Origin: Micrococcales bacterium
Lineage (GTDB): Bacteria; Actinomycetota; Actinomycetes; Actinomycetales; Dermatophilaceae
Direction of reading: 5' to 3'
Assembly: GCA_003132125.1 (NCBI GenBank)
Contig: PKWT01000449.1
Coordinates: 1 to 6,433, forward strand
Length of the DNA: 6,433 nt
Position numbers and translations under genes: made by a program. Of the stretch, positions 1 to 6,319 are shown piece after piece. The notes below the pieces were generated by a model. That model saw only the letters and a program-made list of their open reading frames with translations. It made no database searches and was not told the origin of the DNA. The stretch's first letter is position 1. Each line of letters begins with the position of its first letter.

Positions 1-1125
1 CTAGTCGGCGGCCAGCTCTGAGATGCCCAGGCCGGGAGCGTCGGGAAGATGGACGGCGTCGCGCTCATAGGCGGCTCCGCCCTTCACCGGCGAGCGACTC
101 ATCCAGAGCCCCGCGTCGAGATCGTGCGCCGTACTGCGGGTCGCGGCCCCGGTTGCCTCCAGTGCACAGGCGAGGCTAGCCGCCGCAGAGATACCCACGT
201 GGCTTTCCATCATGCAGCCGATGATGACCGCGACGTCGTTGTGCCGCGCCAGCTCGGCCATCCGGAGCGCCTCCCAAAGGCCGCCGGTCTTGGCGAGCTT
301 GATGTTCACCATGTCGGCGGCGTGCCGGCGAATCACCTCCGTCAGGTCGCGCGTCGTCCACACCGCCTCGTCGGCAAGAATCGGCGTGTTGACATGACGA
401 GTGACGAACTCCAGGGCGTCAAGGTCGTCCCTGGCGACCGGCTGCTCCACCATCTCGATCCCGAGCCCGGCGTCCTCCCACGCGCTGATGACGGACACCG
501 CCTGTTCCGCGGTCCACCCCTGATTGGCGTCGACGCGCAACCCGATGCCGGCGCCTACTTCAGCGCGGACGCGACGCAGCACGAGGACGTCGTCTCCGCC
601 AGCGCCGACTTTGACCTTCAGCGTGCCGAATCCGGCGTCGCGATGCTCGATCGCGGTCGCGATGAGCGCATCCTCGTTCTCTCCCCGCAGCCCAGCAGAC
701 AACGTCATATCCGTCCGGACAGAGCCGTCTTTGCCGCCGAGATAGCGATAAAGAGGTATGCCGGATGCCTGGGCTGCCAGGTCGTACAGGGCGCATTCGA
801 CAGCCATCCGCGCGGCAGAGTTGCGGACCAGACTGCGCGCGAGCATTGAGCTCGCGCCGGCCGGATCATCGACCGGCGCTCCGAGGACGGCCTCGGTCAG
901 CGGGCCCTCGACGGCAGCCGTCACGCTCTGACGGCTTTCGCCAGTGACTCGCCAGCTCGTCGGCGCCTCACCCCACCCGCTTCGGCCATCGCTGTCGCGG
1001 GCCTCGACGAGGACGACATCGATGGCGGTTGCACTGCGCACTGCCGTGACGAAAGGCCGCACGAGCGCGATACGCCGGTGATGCACTGTGAGGCTTTCGA
1101 TCGTGAGGCTTTGGATCTCGGGCAT
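1..1125 (-). CDS. Dipeptide epimerase (L-Ala-D/L-Glu epimerase-like, enolase superfamily)
   Basis: Complete protein of 374 residues, ending in TAG. It belongs to the mandelate racemase/muconate-lactonizing group of the enolase superfamily. Visible motifs: the catalytic Lys-x-Lys at K170-V-K172; metal ligands D199 (in RVDANQGW), E227 (in EMVEQP) and D252 (in ILADEA); the opposing catalytic lysine K276 (in NIKLAKTGG); CMMES at 304-308; and a late DxD at D335/D337 (HDLDAG). In known Ala-Glu epimerases this DxD binds the dipeptide amino group, which favours dipeptide epimerase over o-succinylbenzoate synthase or muconate cycloisomerase. The expected reaction is Mg-dependent epimerisation at the alpha carbon of a dipeptide such as L-Ala-D-Glu from murein, in the cytoplasm (no signal peptide). 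The start at 1125 is chosen because the enolase N-terminal strand begins right after it and AGGTG lies 6 nt upstream. A longer start at 1278 would add 51 low-complexity residues and run into the neighbouring gene. The exact dipeptide specificity cannot be read from sequence. Confidence 0.88.
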   Translation of the reverse strand: MPEIQSLTIESLTVHHRRIALVRPFVTAVRSATAIDVVLVEARDSDGRSGWGEAPTSWRVTGESRQSVTAAVEGPLTEAVLGAPVDDPAGASSMLARSLVRNSAARMAVECALYDLAAQASGIPLYRYLGGKDGSVRTDMTLSAGLRGENEDALIATAIEHRDAGFGTLKVKVGAGGDDVLVLRRVRAEVGAGIGLRVDANQGWTAEQAVSVISAWEDAGLGIEMVEQPVARDDLDALEFVTRHVNTPILADEAVWTTRDLTEVIRRHAADMVNIKLAKTGGLWEALRMAELARHNDVAVIIGCMMESHVGISAAASLACALEATGAATRSTAHDLDAGLWMSRSPVKGGAAYERDAVHLPDAPGLGISELAAD

Positions 1126-1131
1126 TGAAGG

Positions 1132-1136
1132 CACCT
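1132..1136 (-). promoter_or_regulatory. Ribosome binding site of the epimerase gene
   Basis: On the minus strand this reads AGGTG, 6 nt before the ATG at 1125. It supports this start over the longer in-frame start at 1278. It is an imperfect Shine-Dalgarno match. Confidence 0.5.
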
Positions 1137-1192
1137 GATTCTGTGTGGACGACTTGCGGTGACACGACCGATCTTCGACCGCTACCTGTCCG

Positions 1193-1208
1193 GACCCTGG
1201 GTGGGGTC
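1193..1208 (-). terminator. Small hairpin just after the secreted wall-protein gene
   Basis: GACCC and GGGTC form a 5-bp stem with a 6-nt loop, starting 3 nt beyond the stop codon of the 1211-2281 gene. No T-run follows, so any termination would be weak. Read-through into the epimerase gene 85 bp away remains likely. The rest of this 85-bp gap shows a repeated CGGTCG but no clear promoter for the epimerase. Confidence 0.25.
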
Positions 1209-1210
1209 GC

Positions 1211-2281
1211 TCAGGTCGATGCGAACAGGGTGCTCGTGATCCCGCGCACCGGGGGTGTGTAGGTGCCGGTTCCTGCACCCAGCGCCCGCCACTCGGCGCG
1301 GCCCACGATGCTGTTGGTCCTCAGGTGGTGGGCGCGCTGGAAGGCGACAACCCTGGCCCGTGTCGCGGGGCCGAACTGACCATCAGCCTTGAGCCCACCC
1401 AGGCGGCGCTGCAGCACTGCGACCGAGGCCCCGCGTGAACCGATGGCCAGGCCGACGTTGAGGTAGGGCGTCAGGAGGTTGCCCCGTGCGGCCTGCCCGG
1501 TGACTCCCGGGCAGGTGAGGTTGTAGTCGCGCACGCCATCGGTCCACTGGGTCAACAAAGGCTTGGTCCCGGCGAAGCTCGGTACGGCGCAGCGGGCCGC
1601 GGCCCCCGCCCTGCCCTTGTGACCAACGGGGACCCAGGTTGCCACGTCCGGCAGAGCCCTGCCGCCGGTGATCTTCTTCCACGCCTTGTCGTAGGAGTAG
1701 ATGCCGGCGCGTACGCCGGCCGCCTTGTAGCGTGCGATGACGCCGTCGACGACGGCGTTGTTGCTGGCGGTGCTGGCCGACCACGGCGATTTCGTCCTGG
1801 GCTCTACATCGATCCAGACCATCGGCGACTGCAGGCCGACCCGGGCCATCGTGGCGAGGTTGAACGCAGCCTGCGCGGCGCCGGCGCGACGTAGCCGCTC
1901 GGTCACTGTTCCGGTGCCGCCGTAGCGGGTCAGCTCTGCGCTGGTGGGATAGGTCGCGATGGCGTATGCGCCGGCCCACAGGTGACGGGCCTTGACTGCG
2001 CGGACCTGACGGCTGACACACGGATTGGCACGGAACGAGCCGCCGTCGGTCAGGCCCACCACGGCGAACGAGGCGCCGGGCGTTGGACCCGGCAGGCCAT
2101 AGCCGCCTTGGCTACTGGGGCACTGGGGCCAGGAGACGTCGTTGCCGTACGCGGCGACACCAGGTGCGTGAGCCCGAGATGCACTGGCGGCCGGCGCGAC
2201 CGCAAGTGAGGTGGCCGTGACGGTGAGGGCCAGGGCGATGGTGGTGGCGACCGTGGTCAGCAGGCGTGGTCGGGCAGTCAT
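1211..2281 (-). CDS. Secreted GH25-like (DUF1906-like) protein with C-terminal peptidoglycan-binding domain
   Basis: Complete protein of 356 residues. Residues 1 to about 34-39 form a Sec signal peptide: Arg at 4 and 6, a hydrophobic core at about 9-30, then Ala-x-Ala sites (ASA at 32-34, AHA at 37-39). Residues about 44-255 look like a lysozyme-type TIM barrel: GNDVSWPQC at 46-54 at the first strand, and WIDVEP at 156-161, whose Asp158-x-Glu160 resembles the acidic pair of GH25 muramidases. Actinobacterial proteins of this shape are often called DUF1906 or glycoside hydrolase-like, and activity is often unproven. Residues about 284-333 are a PG_binding_1 domain (VAVLQRRLG, then DGQFGPAT and VVAFQRAHHL). 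Four cysteines (54, 88, 231, 257) could form two disulfides outside the cell. The start at 2281 precedes the signal peptide directly and has GGAG 6 nt upstream; the upstream in-frame extension would bury the signal peptide. It lies 85 bp upstream of the epimerase gene in the same direction. It may cleave or only bind cell wall. Confidence 0.8.
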   Translation of the reverse strand: MTARPRLLTTVATTIALALTVTATSLAVAPAASASRAHAPGVAAYGNDVSWPQCPSSQGGYGLPGPTPGASFAVVGLTDGGSFRANPCVSRQVRAVKARHLWAGAYAIATYPTSAELTRYGGTGTVTERLRRAGAAQAAFNLATMARVGLQSPMVWIDVEPRTKSPWSASTASNNAVVDGVIARYKAAGVRAGIYSYDKAWKKITGGRALPDVATWVPVGHKGRAGAAARCAVPSFAGTKPLLTQWTDGVRDYNLTCPGVTGQAARGNLLTPYLNVGLAIGSRGASVAVLQRRLGGLKADGQFGPATRARVVAFQRAHHLRTNSIVGRAEWRALGAGTGTYTPPVRGITSTLFAST

Positions 2282-2287
2282 CGAGAG

Positions 2288-2291
2288 CTCC
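2288..2291 (-). promoter_or_regulatory. Ribosome binding site of the secreted wall-protein gene
   Basis: Reads GGAG on the minus strand, 6 nt before the ATG at 2281. It decides the start directly in front of the signal peptide. Confidence 0.6.
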
Positions 2292-2339
2292 AAGGGCTTG
2301 CACGCAGGGTGAGTTACATGACCGTCACGGGCCCGGGTT

Positions 2340-2380
2340 TGCCGGAGCCAGCGACGCCATACGACTGACAAGCTCCGGCA
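2340..2380. repeat. 9-bp perfect inverted repeat, possible operator
   Basis: TGCCGGAGC (2340-2348) and GCTCCGGCA (2372-2380) are exact reverse complements separated by 23 nt. The arm centres are 32 bp apart, about three helical turns, so a protein dimer or tetramer could contact both from one face. It starts 59 bp upstream of the secreted wall-protein start. It could also be an RNA hairpin with a large loop, or chance in GC-rich DNA. Confidence 0.35.
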
Positions 2381-2555
2381 CTTTGTGGGTTCCGGCCTTG
2401 GCAAGTTTGCTGCCCCAGATGGCCGTTTCGCAGCCGTATGCCGTATGTCAATGTCACCAGTCGATCGACGCGCCGACCGGTCCTCGGAACGGCCGTTTGT
2501 CGTGTGATGGACCTCACCCGACGGGAACGTACGCTCGGCCCTCCAAAGGCGTACA

Positions 2556-2561
2556 TATGTT
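2556..2561 (+). promoter_or_regulatory. Candidate -10 element for the DUF4352 gene
   Basis: TATGTT matches the TAnnnT pattern of actinobacterial housekeeping promoters and would give a leader of roughly 45 nt before the ATG at 2613. No recognisable -35 lies at the right distance, so support is weak. Confidence 0.25.
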
Positions 2562-2603
2562 GTTGGTGGGGCGCAAGCCTTCGCCGGCCAGTGGGTCAGG
2601 GAC

Positions 2604-2607
2604 GGAG
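2604..2607 (+). promoter_or_regulatory. Ribosome binding site of the DUF4352 gene
   Basis: GGAG lies 5 nt before the ATG at 2613, a good spacing, and fixes this start. Confidence 0.6.
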
Positions 2608-2612
2608 TAGAG

Positions 2613-3269
2613 ATGAAGGATCACCGGACCACACCGGCCCGCGAGCTCGCGGCTCCGAACTACGCCGTGTCGCAAGCCAGTTCGGATAAGGCCCACGGCA
2701 ACGCGACCCGTCCCTGGTTCAAGAAGCCGGGCTTCATTCTGCTGCTGAGCCTCATGTTGATCCTCGTGACTGTGGTGGCTGTCAATGCAACAGCGGACCG
2801 GGGGAGCGCCATCTCCGCGACGGGCGACTCGCAGTCCAATGTCGAGGGTGCTCCCCAGGTTGAGACGCCCGTCGCGGGGATCGGCACGAAGGTCCGCGAC
2901 GGCACGTTTGAGTTCGTCGTGGCCGGTGTGGAGCGCCCCGGCAAGACGCTCATGGGGAAGCTGGACGAAACGTTGACTGCGCATGGCGAGTTCGTGGTCG
3001 TCCGGGTCAACGTCACCAACGTCGGCAACGAGGCGCAGTCCCCTGACTGTTCGTGTCAGCTCCTGTACAACGATGAGGGTCGGGAGTTCGAGCCGAGTCC
3101 GGCGATCCTGTCCACCAAGGAGGCCCTCAAGTTCGTGCGGCGGATCGACCCCGGCGAGACGGTGAAAGACGTCCTCGTGCTGTTCGACGTGGCGCCCGGG
3201 ACCAAGGTCGTCAACATCGAGCTTCACGACTCCCCGTTCTCGCACGGGGTACAGGTGAAGCTGTCCTGA
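2613..3269 (+). CDS. Membrane-anchored DUF4352-like protein
   Basis: Complete protein of 218 residues. Residues 1-39 are a polar, presumably cytoplasmic tail ending in basic residues (RPWFKKPG); 40-58 form one transmembrane helix (FILLLSLMLILVTVVAVN); 59-87 are a Ser/Thr/Gly-rich linker. Residues about 88-218 form an immunoglobulin-like beta domain of the DUF4352 (telokin-like) kind. Support for that is the opening GTKVRDGTFEFVVAGVE, the strand GEFVVVRVNVTNVGNEAQ at 125-142, the LYNDEGREFEPS segment at 151-162, and the late IDPGETVKDVLVLFDVAPG at 178-196. Members of the family are extracellular and usually of unknown role in Actinobacteria. C146 and C148 make a CxC pair that I do not recall as a usual family feature. 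The helix has no obvious cleavage site or lipobox, so a retained type II anchor is likelier than secretion. It is divergent from the secreted wall-protein gene and convergent with the kelch remnant, ending 6 bp from it. No specific function can be given. Confidence 0.82.
   Translation: MKDHRTTPARELAAPNYAVSQASSDKAHGNATRPWFKKPGFILLLSLMLILVTVVAVNATADRGSAISATGDSQSNVEGAPQVETPVAGIGTKVRDGTFEFVVAGVERPGKTLMGKLDETLTAHGEFVVVRVNVTNVGNEAQSPDCSCQLLYNDEGREFEPSPAILSTKEALKFVRRIDPGETVKDVLVLFDVAPGTKVVNIELHDSPFSHGVQVKLS
3220..3262. terminator. Two-part hairpin at the end of the DUF4352 gene, possible bidirectional terminator
   Basis: An outer 8-bp stem, AGCTTCAC (3220-3227) with GTGAAGCT (3255-3262), encloses an inner 5-bp stem, CCCCG (3232-3236) with CGGGG (3245-3249), around an 8-nt loop. 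The structure lies within the last 17 codons of the DUF4352 gene, just before its stop. It also lies downstream of the convergent kelch remnant, so it could end transcription from both sides. There is no T-run on either strand; U-poor terminators are reported in Actinobacteria, but function is unproven. Confidence 0.45.
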
Positions 3270-3275
3270 CACCCT

Positions 3276-3545
3276 CTACTGGCGAGAAGGCACCACTTCG
3301 GTCCAGGTGTTCGACGCCACTTCGTAGGCCCATACGTCGTCCCCTCCCCGCTCGGTGTACCGGTTCTCTGCTGAGGTCAGCACTGTGGTGCCGAGGATGA
3401 CGATGCGCTTGTTGACCGGGTCGTAGACCATCGTGTGGCCGAGCCGGGCGAGTGGCCCCGTCCTGGTCAGCGGATTGAGGAGCGAACCAGGCAGCGGAAC
3501 GTTGGCCCAGCGGTTCTGGGTCGCGTCATAGGTGAAGGACGTACC
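3276..3545 (-). pseudogene. Kelch-repeat protein remnant (C-terminal end only)
   Basis: The last 89 codons of a minus-strand frame ending in TAG read as kelch propeller sequence. They hold the end of one blade (FTYDATQNRWANVPLPG) and one full blade at 3294-3452. That blade shows RLGHTMVYDPVNKRIVILG, then the typical glycine-aspartate turn and DDVWAYEVASNTWTEV. Kelch propellers normally have five to seven blades, so most of the protein is missing. The frame stays open to 4049, but upstream of about 3545 its sequence is not kelch-like, has poor codon bias, and overlaps the GH31 end; no good ribosome site precedes any internal ATG. I read it as a decayed or rearranged gene rather than a working one. 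A small surviving protein starting at 3713 (MIPLIP) cannot be excluded. It converges on the DUF4352 gene with a 6-bp gap. Confidence 0.6.
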
Positions 3546-4003
3546 CAGCCGAAACCTCGTACTGCGGCCCCCATCGCTGCCACCACAGGTGACCCCCGGC
3601 GCAGTAGGCGATGACCCAAGGCCTGACATACACCCAGCCTTGCCTGCCCTCATCGTCCGTGAGTCGGCCGGCGCGTTCCCGAAAAGGGTCAAGCCGGGAA
3701 TCAAGGGAATCATCGAACGTGGGACGCCATGGCATGGGCTCATCCTCGCAGGGGTGACGCCCATGTCCGTTTCTGCTGCTGGTGGTGCGATCGCACCCAA
3801 TCGTGGACGTTGGACACAGACCGCGAGCCGACGGCCGTGAACTGGGGCCAAGTGACGCTCAGCGTGTTTTGTGAACGCGATCGCAGTGGCGGTCGGCTTG
3901 GCGTGGCGTGCTGGTGGCTGAGCCGAAGGTCGTGAACGATGCAGGTCATCAGGTCCTTGATGCTGACGCCCCCGCACGAAGCCACCATGGCTGCCGAGCG
4001 GAT
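3546..4003. other. Stretch without a convincing gene, between the kelch remnant and GH31
   Basis: About 460 bp downstream of GH31. Several frames are open by chance. One minus-strand frame at 3740-3988 (82 codons, including SIKDLMTCIVHDLRL) has moderately GC-rich third positions, but it lacks a ribosome site and any recognisable family. Another at 3526-3735 overlaps the kelch frame. No terminal repeats or transposase motifs were seen. A weak 5-bp hairpin AGCCA/TGGCT at 3980-3992 lies 11 nt after the GH31 stop. The stretch probably holds degraded gene sequence, perhaps including the missing kelch blades beyond recognition. Confidence 0.5.
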
Positions 4004-6319
4004 TCAGTCGAAGATCGTGGCTCTGATTGGCCATTGGTCGGCCCTGCAATACACGGGAACGACATCAAGGGGGACCTGCCTCGTTACCGAACGACCGCCC
4101 ACGTGCTCGGTTCCTCTCCAGACGTCCACCCACCGCCCCTGCGGGAGGTATGTATCCCAGGTGTCGGCGCCCGGCCGGGTCACGGGGTTGATGAGGAGGT
4201 CGTCGCCGAGCATGAACTGGGCTGGGTGCTCCCACACAGCTGAGTCATCGACATGGTCGAAGAACATCGGGCGCATCAAAGGTCGGTCGGTCTTGACGGC
4301 AACCTCCGCCTGTTCGGCCAGGTAACCCACCAGCCGTTCGCGCAGTTCTGCGAACCGTTTGAACACGGGGACGACGCGGTCATCTCCGGTCGTCTCGGCG
4401 ACGTACCACGGGGTGCGGTCGCGCAATGGGCGCTGGTGATGGTTGAACTCGGAGTGGTACTGCATGATCGGCATGAAGGTGGACGCGGCGGCCGCGCGCA
4501 GGTAGAGCTCAGCCTCGGGCACTGGTCCGGAGAAGCCGGCAAGGTCCCAGCCCCAATAGACGATGCCGCACGATGCTGCCGTCAAGCCCGCTGTGATCGT
4601 GTTGCTGAATGCTTCCCAGGTCGAGTCCTCGTCGCCGGCCCAGAAGATGCCATGGGCCTGGGATCCGGTGAACCCGGCCCGTGAGAAGGTCACCGGCGCC
4701 TTGCCCTCGGAGCGCAGAAGGTCTCCGAAAGCGCGGGCGTAGTGGACGGGGAACAGGTTGTTTCCCTCATCTCCGCGGCGCCCGTCGGCGTAGCGCAGGT
4801 CGTGGCCCCAGGCATGTTCGCCGCCATCGGTCTTGAACCCGTCAACGTCGAGGTCCTTGACCAGGTAGCGGCGCTTGTCGACCCACCAGTCGCGGGTGCG
4901 TTGGACGGACAGGTCGGGCATGAGCGCCTGGGGGAACCACCAGCCACGGTTGCGGTAGGCGGTGCCATCAGCTTCGAGGACGGCATGGCCGTCATGGACC
5001 ATGGCGTGGGCGTCGGCCAGGACCTGGCCGGTGAGCTCGGGGTCGGTCTTCTGTAACGGGATCTGCCACAGAATCACCTTGATGCCTCGGGCGTGGAGCT
5101 CGTCGATCATGGTCTTGGGGTCGGGCCAGGCTCCTTCTGCGGGGTAGGTGAAGTCGGCGGCCAGGTGGGCTGCGCCGTCCTCGTTCACGGCGTACTGGGC
5201 GTCACGGAAGATGACGATGCCCTCTTCGTCGCTCCAGGCCTCGATGACGACCGCGCCGACGGGGATGTCCAGGTCGCGGTGGGAGCCCATCCGCTTCATC
5301 ACGAGGTCCTGGGTGTTCCACTCGTTCCCTGAGGCCCACAGCCGGAACACCCACGAGGGGAGCTCTTTGGCTCGGCCGACCTCGTCCAGGAAGGCCGTCA
5401 GGACACGGTTGGGGTTGCCGTTGTAGATGCCGACATCGAGGCAGCCCGGGCTGCTTGCGCCGAGGTCGGCTTCGACTACCAGCTGGGTGGGGTCGGTGGC
5501 TCCGACGTCATACCAGGTGCGCCGCGAGGTCCGGATGTGGATGCCCCACGAGTCCCCGGTGCCTGAGATGACGTGGGCGAACGGCATGGGCAGGTAGGTG
5601 CGGCCGTGCGCGCCTTGGGCTTTGTACTGCTCGAATACGACCGCGTCGAGCCGATGCCCGCGCTGGTCGACCCGGTCGAAGCGCTCTCCGAACCCGACGA
5701 CGTGGTCCCCGTCGCCCAGGCGAAGGGCGAAGCGGACGCGGTGGACGCCGAGGTCGGACACCAGCCAGGTGACGCTGCCTGGAACGAGTCGCTGGTCAAG
5801 TCCGGTGAGCTTGCCGGCCTGTTCGCTGGTCCATCGCGCGGGGGCGAGGTCGAACCAGTCCGTCGACTGTTCTGGTCCGTTCATGTCGCCGTCTGCATCG
5901 TGCATGGCTCCCGCACCGGTGAACGCGTGGAAGCGATACCGGTAGTGGACGCCGGGTTCCATGGGTGGGGAGTCGACTGACCACCCTCCTGATCCGCCCA
6001 CCGATGCGGTCTGGGCTTCGGCGAGGTGTCCTTCTCCTCCGGCGAGGGCGGCCGCCGCTGCCGCCGAGGTCTGCGCAGGGGCGAGATCCAACGAGGTCGT
6101 CATACAGACGTCGGCTTTCTGCCTGGCCCACTCGCAGGTCACGTGGGTGACCGATGGGACTGCCTGGACACCCAGCCTGGTCACCTGCCCGAGGAGGGGA
6201 AGGACGGGGATTCGTTGGTCGGGGGACGTGGCGTAGGGGTGCTCGATGCCGTAGGGGCGGTGGGTGATCAGCGGCTGCGTTGCCAGGTTTGGTGAGGTTG
6301 GTGCGGTCGCGGCACTCAT
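4004..6319 (-). CDS. Glycoside hydrolase family 31 alpha-glycosidase, substrate unassigned
   Basis: Complete protein of 771 residues, close to the length of E. coli alpha-xylosidase YicI (772). Residues about 15-320 form the N-terminal beta-sandwich, including VVGFGERFDRVDQRG at 207-221. The catalytic barrel spans about 320-670 and a C-terminal beta-domain follows (RPMFFDHVDD at 682-691, FMLGDDLLINPV at 702-713). The nucleophile is expected to be D498 in DGFKTDGGE (493-501), and the acid/base D563 in FWAGDEDSTWE (559-569). GH31 enzymes act with retention on alpha-glucosides, alpha-xylosides or related bonds, and some are transglycosylases. KTDGGE resembles the KTDFGE of alpha-xylosidases more than the WxDMNE of maltase-type members, but does not settle the substrate. 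There is no signal peptide, so it is cytoplasmic. The start at 6319 has GAGG 7 nt upstream and overlaps the stop of the upstream GH15-like gene by ATGA, indicating translational coupling. The protein is otherwise intact, with both catalytic acids present. Confidence 0.9.
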   Translation of the reverse strand: MSAATAPTSPNLATQPLITHRPYGIEHPYATSPDQRIPVLPLLGQVTRLGVQAVPSVTHVTCEWARQKADVCMTTSLDLAPAQTSAAAAAALAGGEGHLAEAQTASVGGSGGWSVDSPPMEPGVHYRYRFHAFTGAGAMHDADGDMNGPEQSTDWFDLAPARWTSEQAGKLTGLDQRLVPGSVTWLVSDLGVHRVRFALRLGDGDHVVGFGERFDRVDQRGHRLDAVVFEQYKAQGAHGRTYLPMPFAHVISGTGDSWGIHIRTSRRTWYDVGATDPTQLVVEADLGASSPGCLDVGIYNGNPNRVLTAFLDEVGRAKELPSWVFRLWASGNEWNTQDLVMKRMGSHRDLDIPVGAVVIEAWSDEEGIVIFRDAQYAVNEDGAAHLAADFTYPAEGAWPDPKTMIDELHARGIKVILWQIPLQKTDPELTGQVLADAHAMVHDGHAVLEADGTAYRNRGWWFPQALMPDLSVQRTRDWWVDKRRYLVKDLDVDGFKTDGGEHAWGHDLRYADGRRGDEGNNLFPVHYARAFGDLLRSEGKAPVTFSRAGFTGSQAHGIFWAGDEDSTWEAFSNTITAGLTAASCGIVYWGWDLAGFSGPVPEAELYLRAAAASTFMPIMQYHSEFNHHQRPLRDRTPWYVAETTGDDRVVPVFKRFAELRERLVGYLAEQAEVAVKTDRPLMRPMFFDHVDDSAVWEHPAQFMLGDDLLINPVTRPGADTWDTYLPQGRWVDVWRGTEHVGGRSVTRQVPLDVVPVYCRADQWPIRATIFD

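Larger units (their letters stand above)
2282..2612. other. Divergent intergenic region between the secreted protein and DUF4352 genes
   Basis: This 331-bp stretch must hold the promoters of both flanking genes. I see no coding sequence that reads like a protein. It contains a 9-bp inverted repeat (2340-2380), a tandem CCGTATG pair (2434-2447), and a 6-bp inverted repeat GTACGC/GCGTAC (2529-2534 and 2549-2554). A TTGACA is present on the minus strand (2446-2451) but no matching -10 lies 15-19 nt away. On the plus strand TATGTT at 2556-2561 fits an actinobacterial -10 about 50 nt before the DUF4352 start, without a good -35. No promoter is assigned firmly. Confidence 0.6.

Noticed and set aside
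49..849. Plus-strand open frame of 266 codons
   Set aside because: It lies wholly antisense to the epimerase, whose catalytic motifs are all present in order; its product shows no domain and is a typical GC-rich shadow frame.
1126..1278. 51-codon N-terminal extension of the epimerase
   Set aside because: It is low complexity, overlaps the end of the upstream gene, and the enolase N-terminal strand starts only after the ATG at 1125, which has its own ribosome site.
2282..2404. 41-codon N-terminal extension of the secreted wall protein
   Set aside because: It would place a long polar stretch before an evident signal peptide; the ATG at 2281 has GGAG at 6 nt.
2446..2451. Consensus TTGACA on the minus strand as a -35 box
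   Set aside because: No TAnnnT-like -10 follows at 15-19 nt, and it lies about 165 bp upstream of the gene start.
2523..2553. GGGAAC ... CGTAC resembling an ECF/SigH-type promoter before the DUF4352 gene
   Set aside because: The gap between the two elements is about 21 nt, several bases longer than ECF-type promoters allow.
2514..3272. Minus-strand open frame of 252 codons opposite the DUF4352 gene
   Set aside because: The plus-strand product has a clear transmembrane helix, a beta-domain pattern and a ribosome site; the antisense product has none of these.
3532..3840. Plus-strand open frames in the stretch between the kelch remnant and GH31
   Set aside because: No ribosome site, no domain, and no codon bias matching the real genes of the window.
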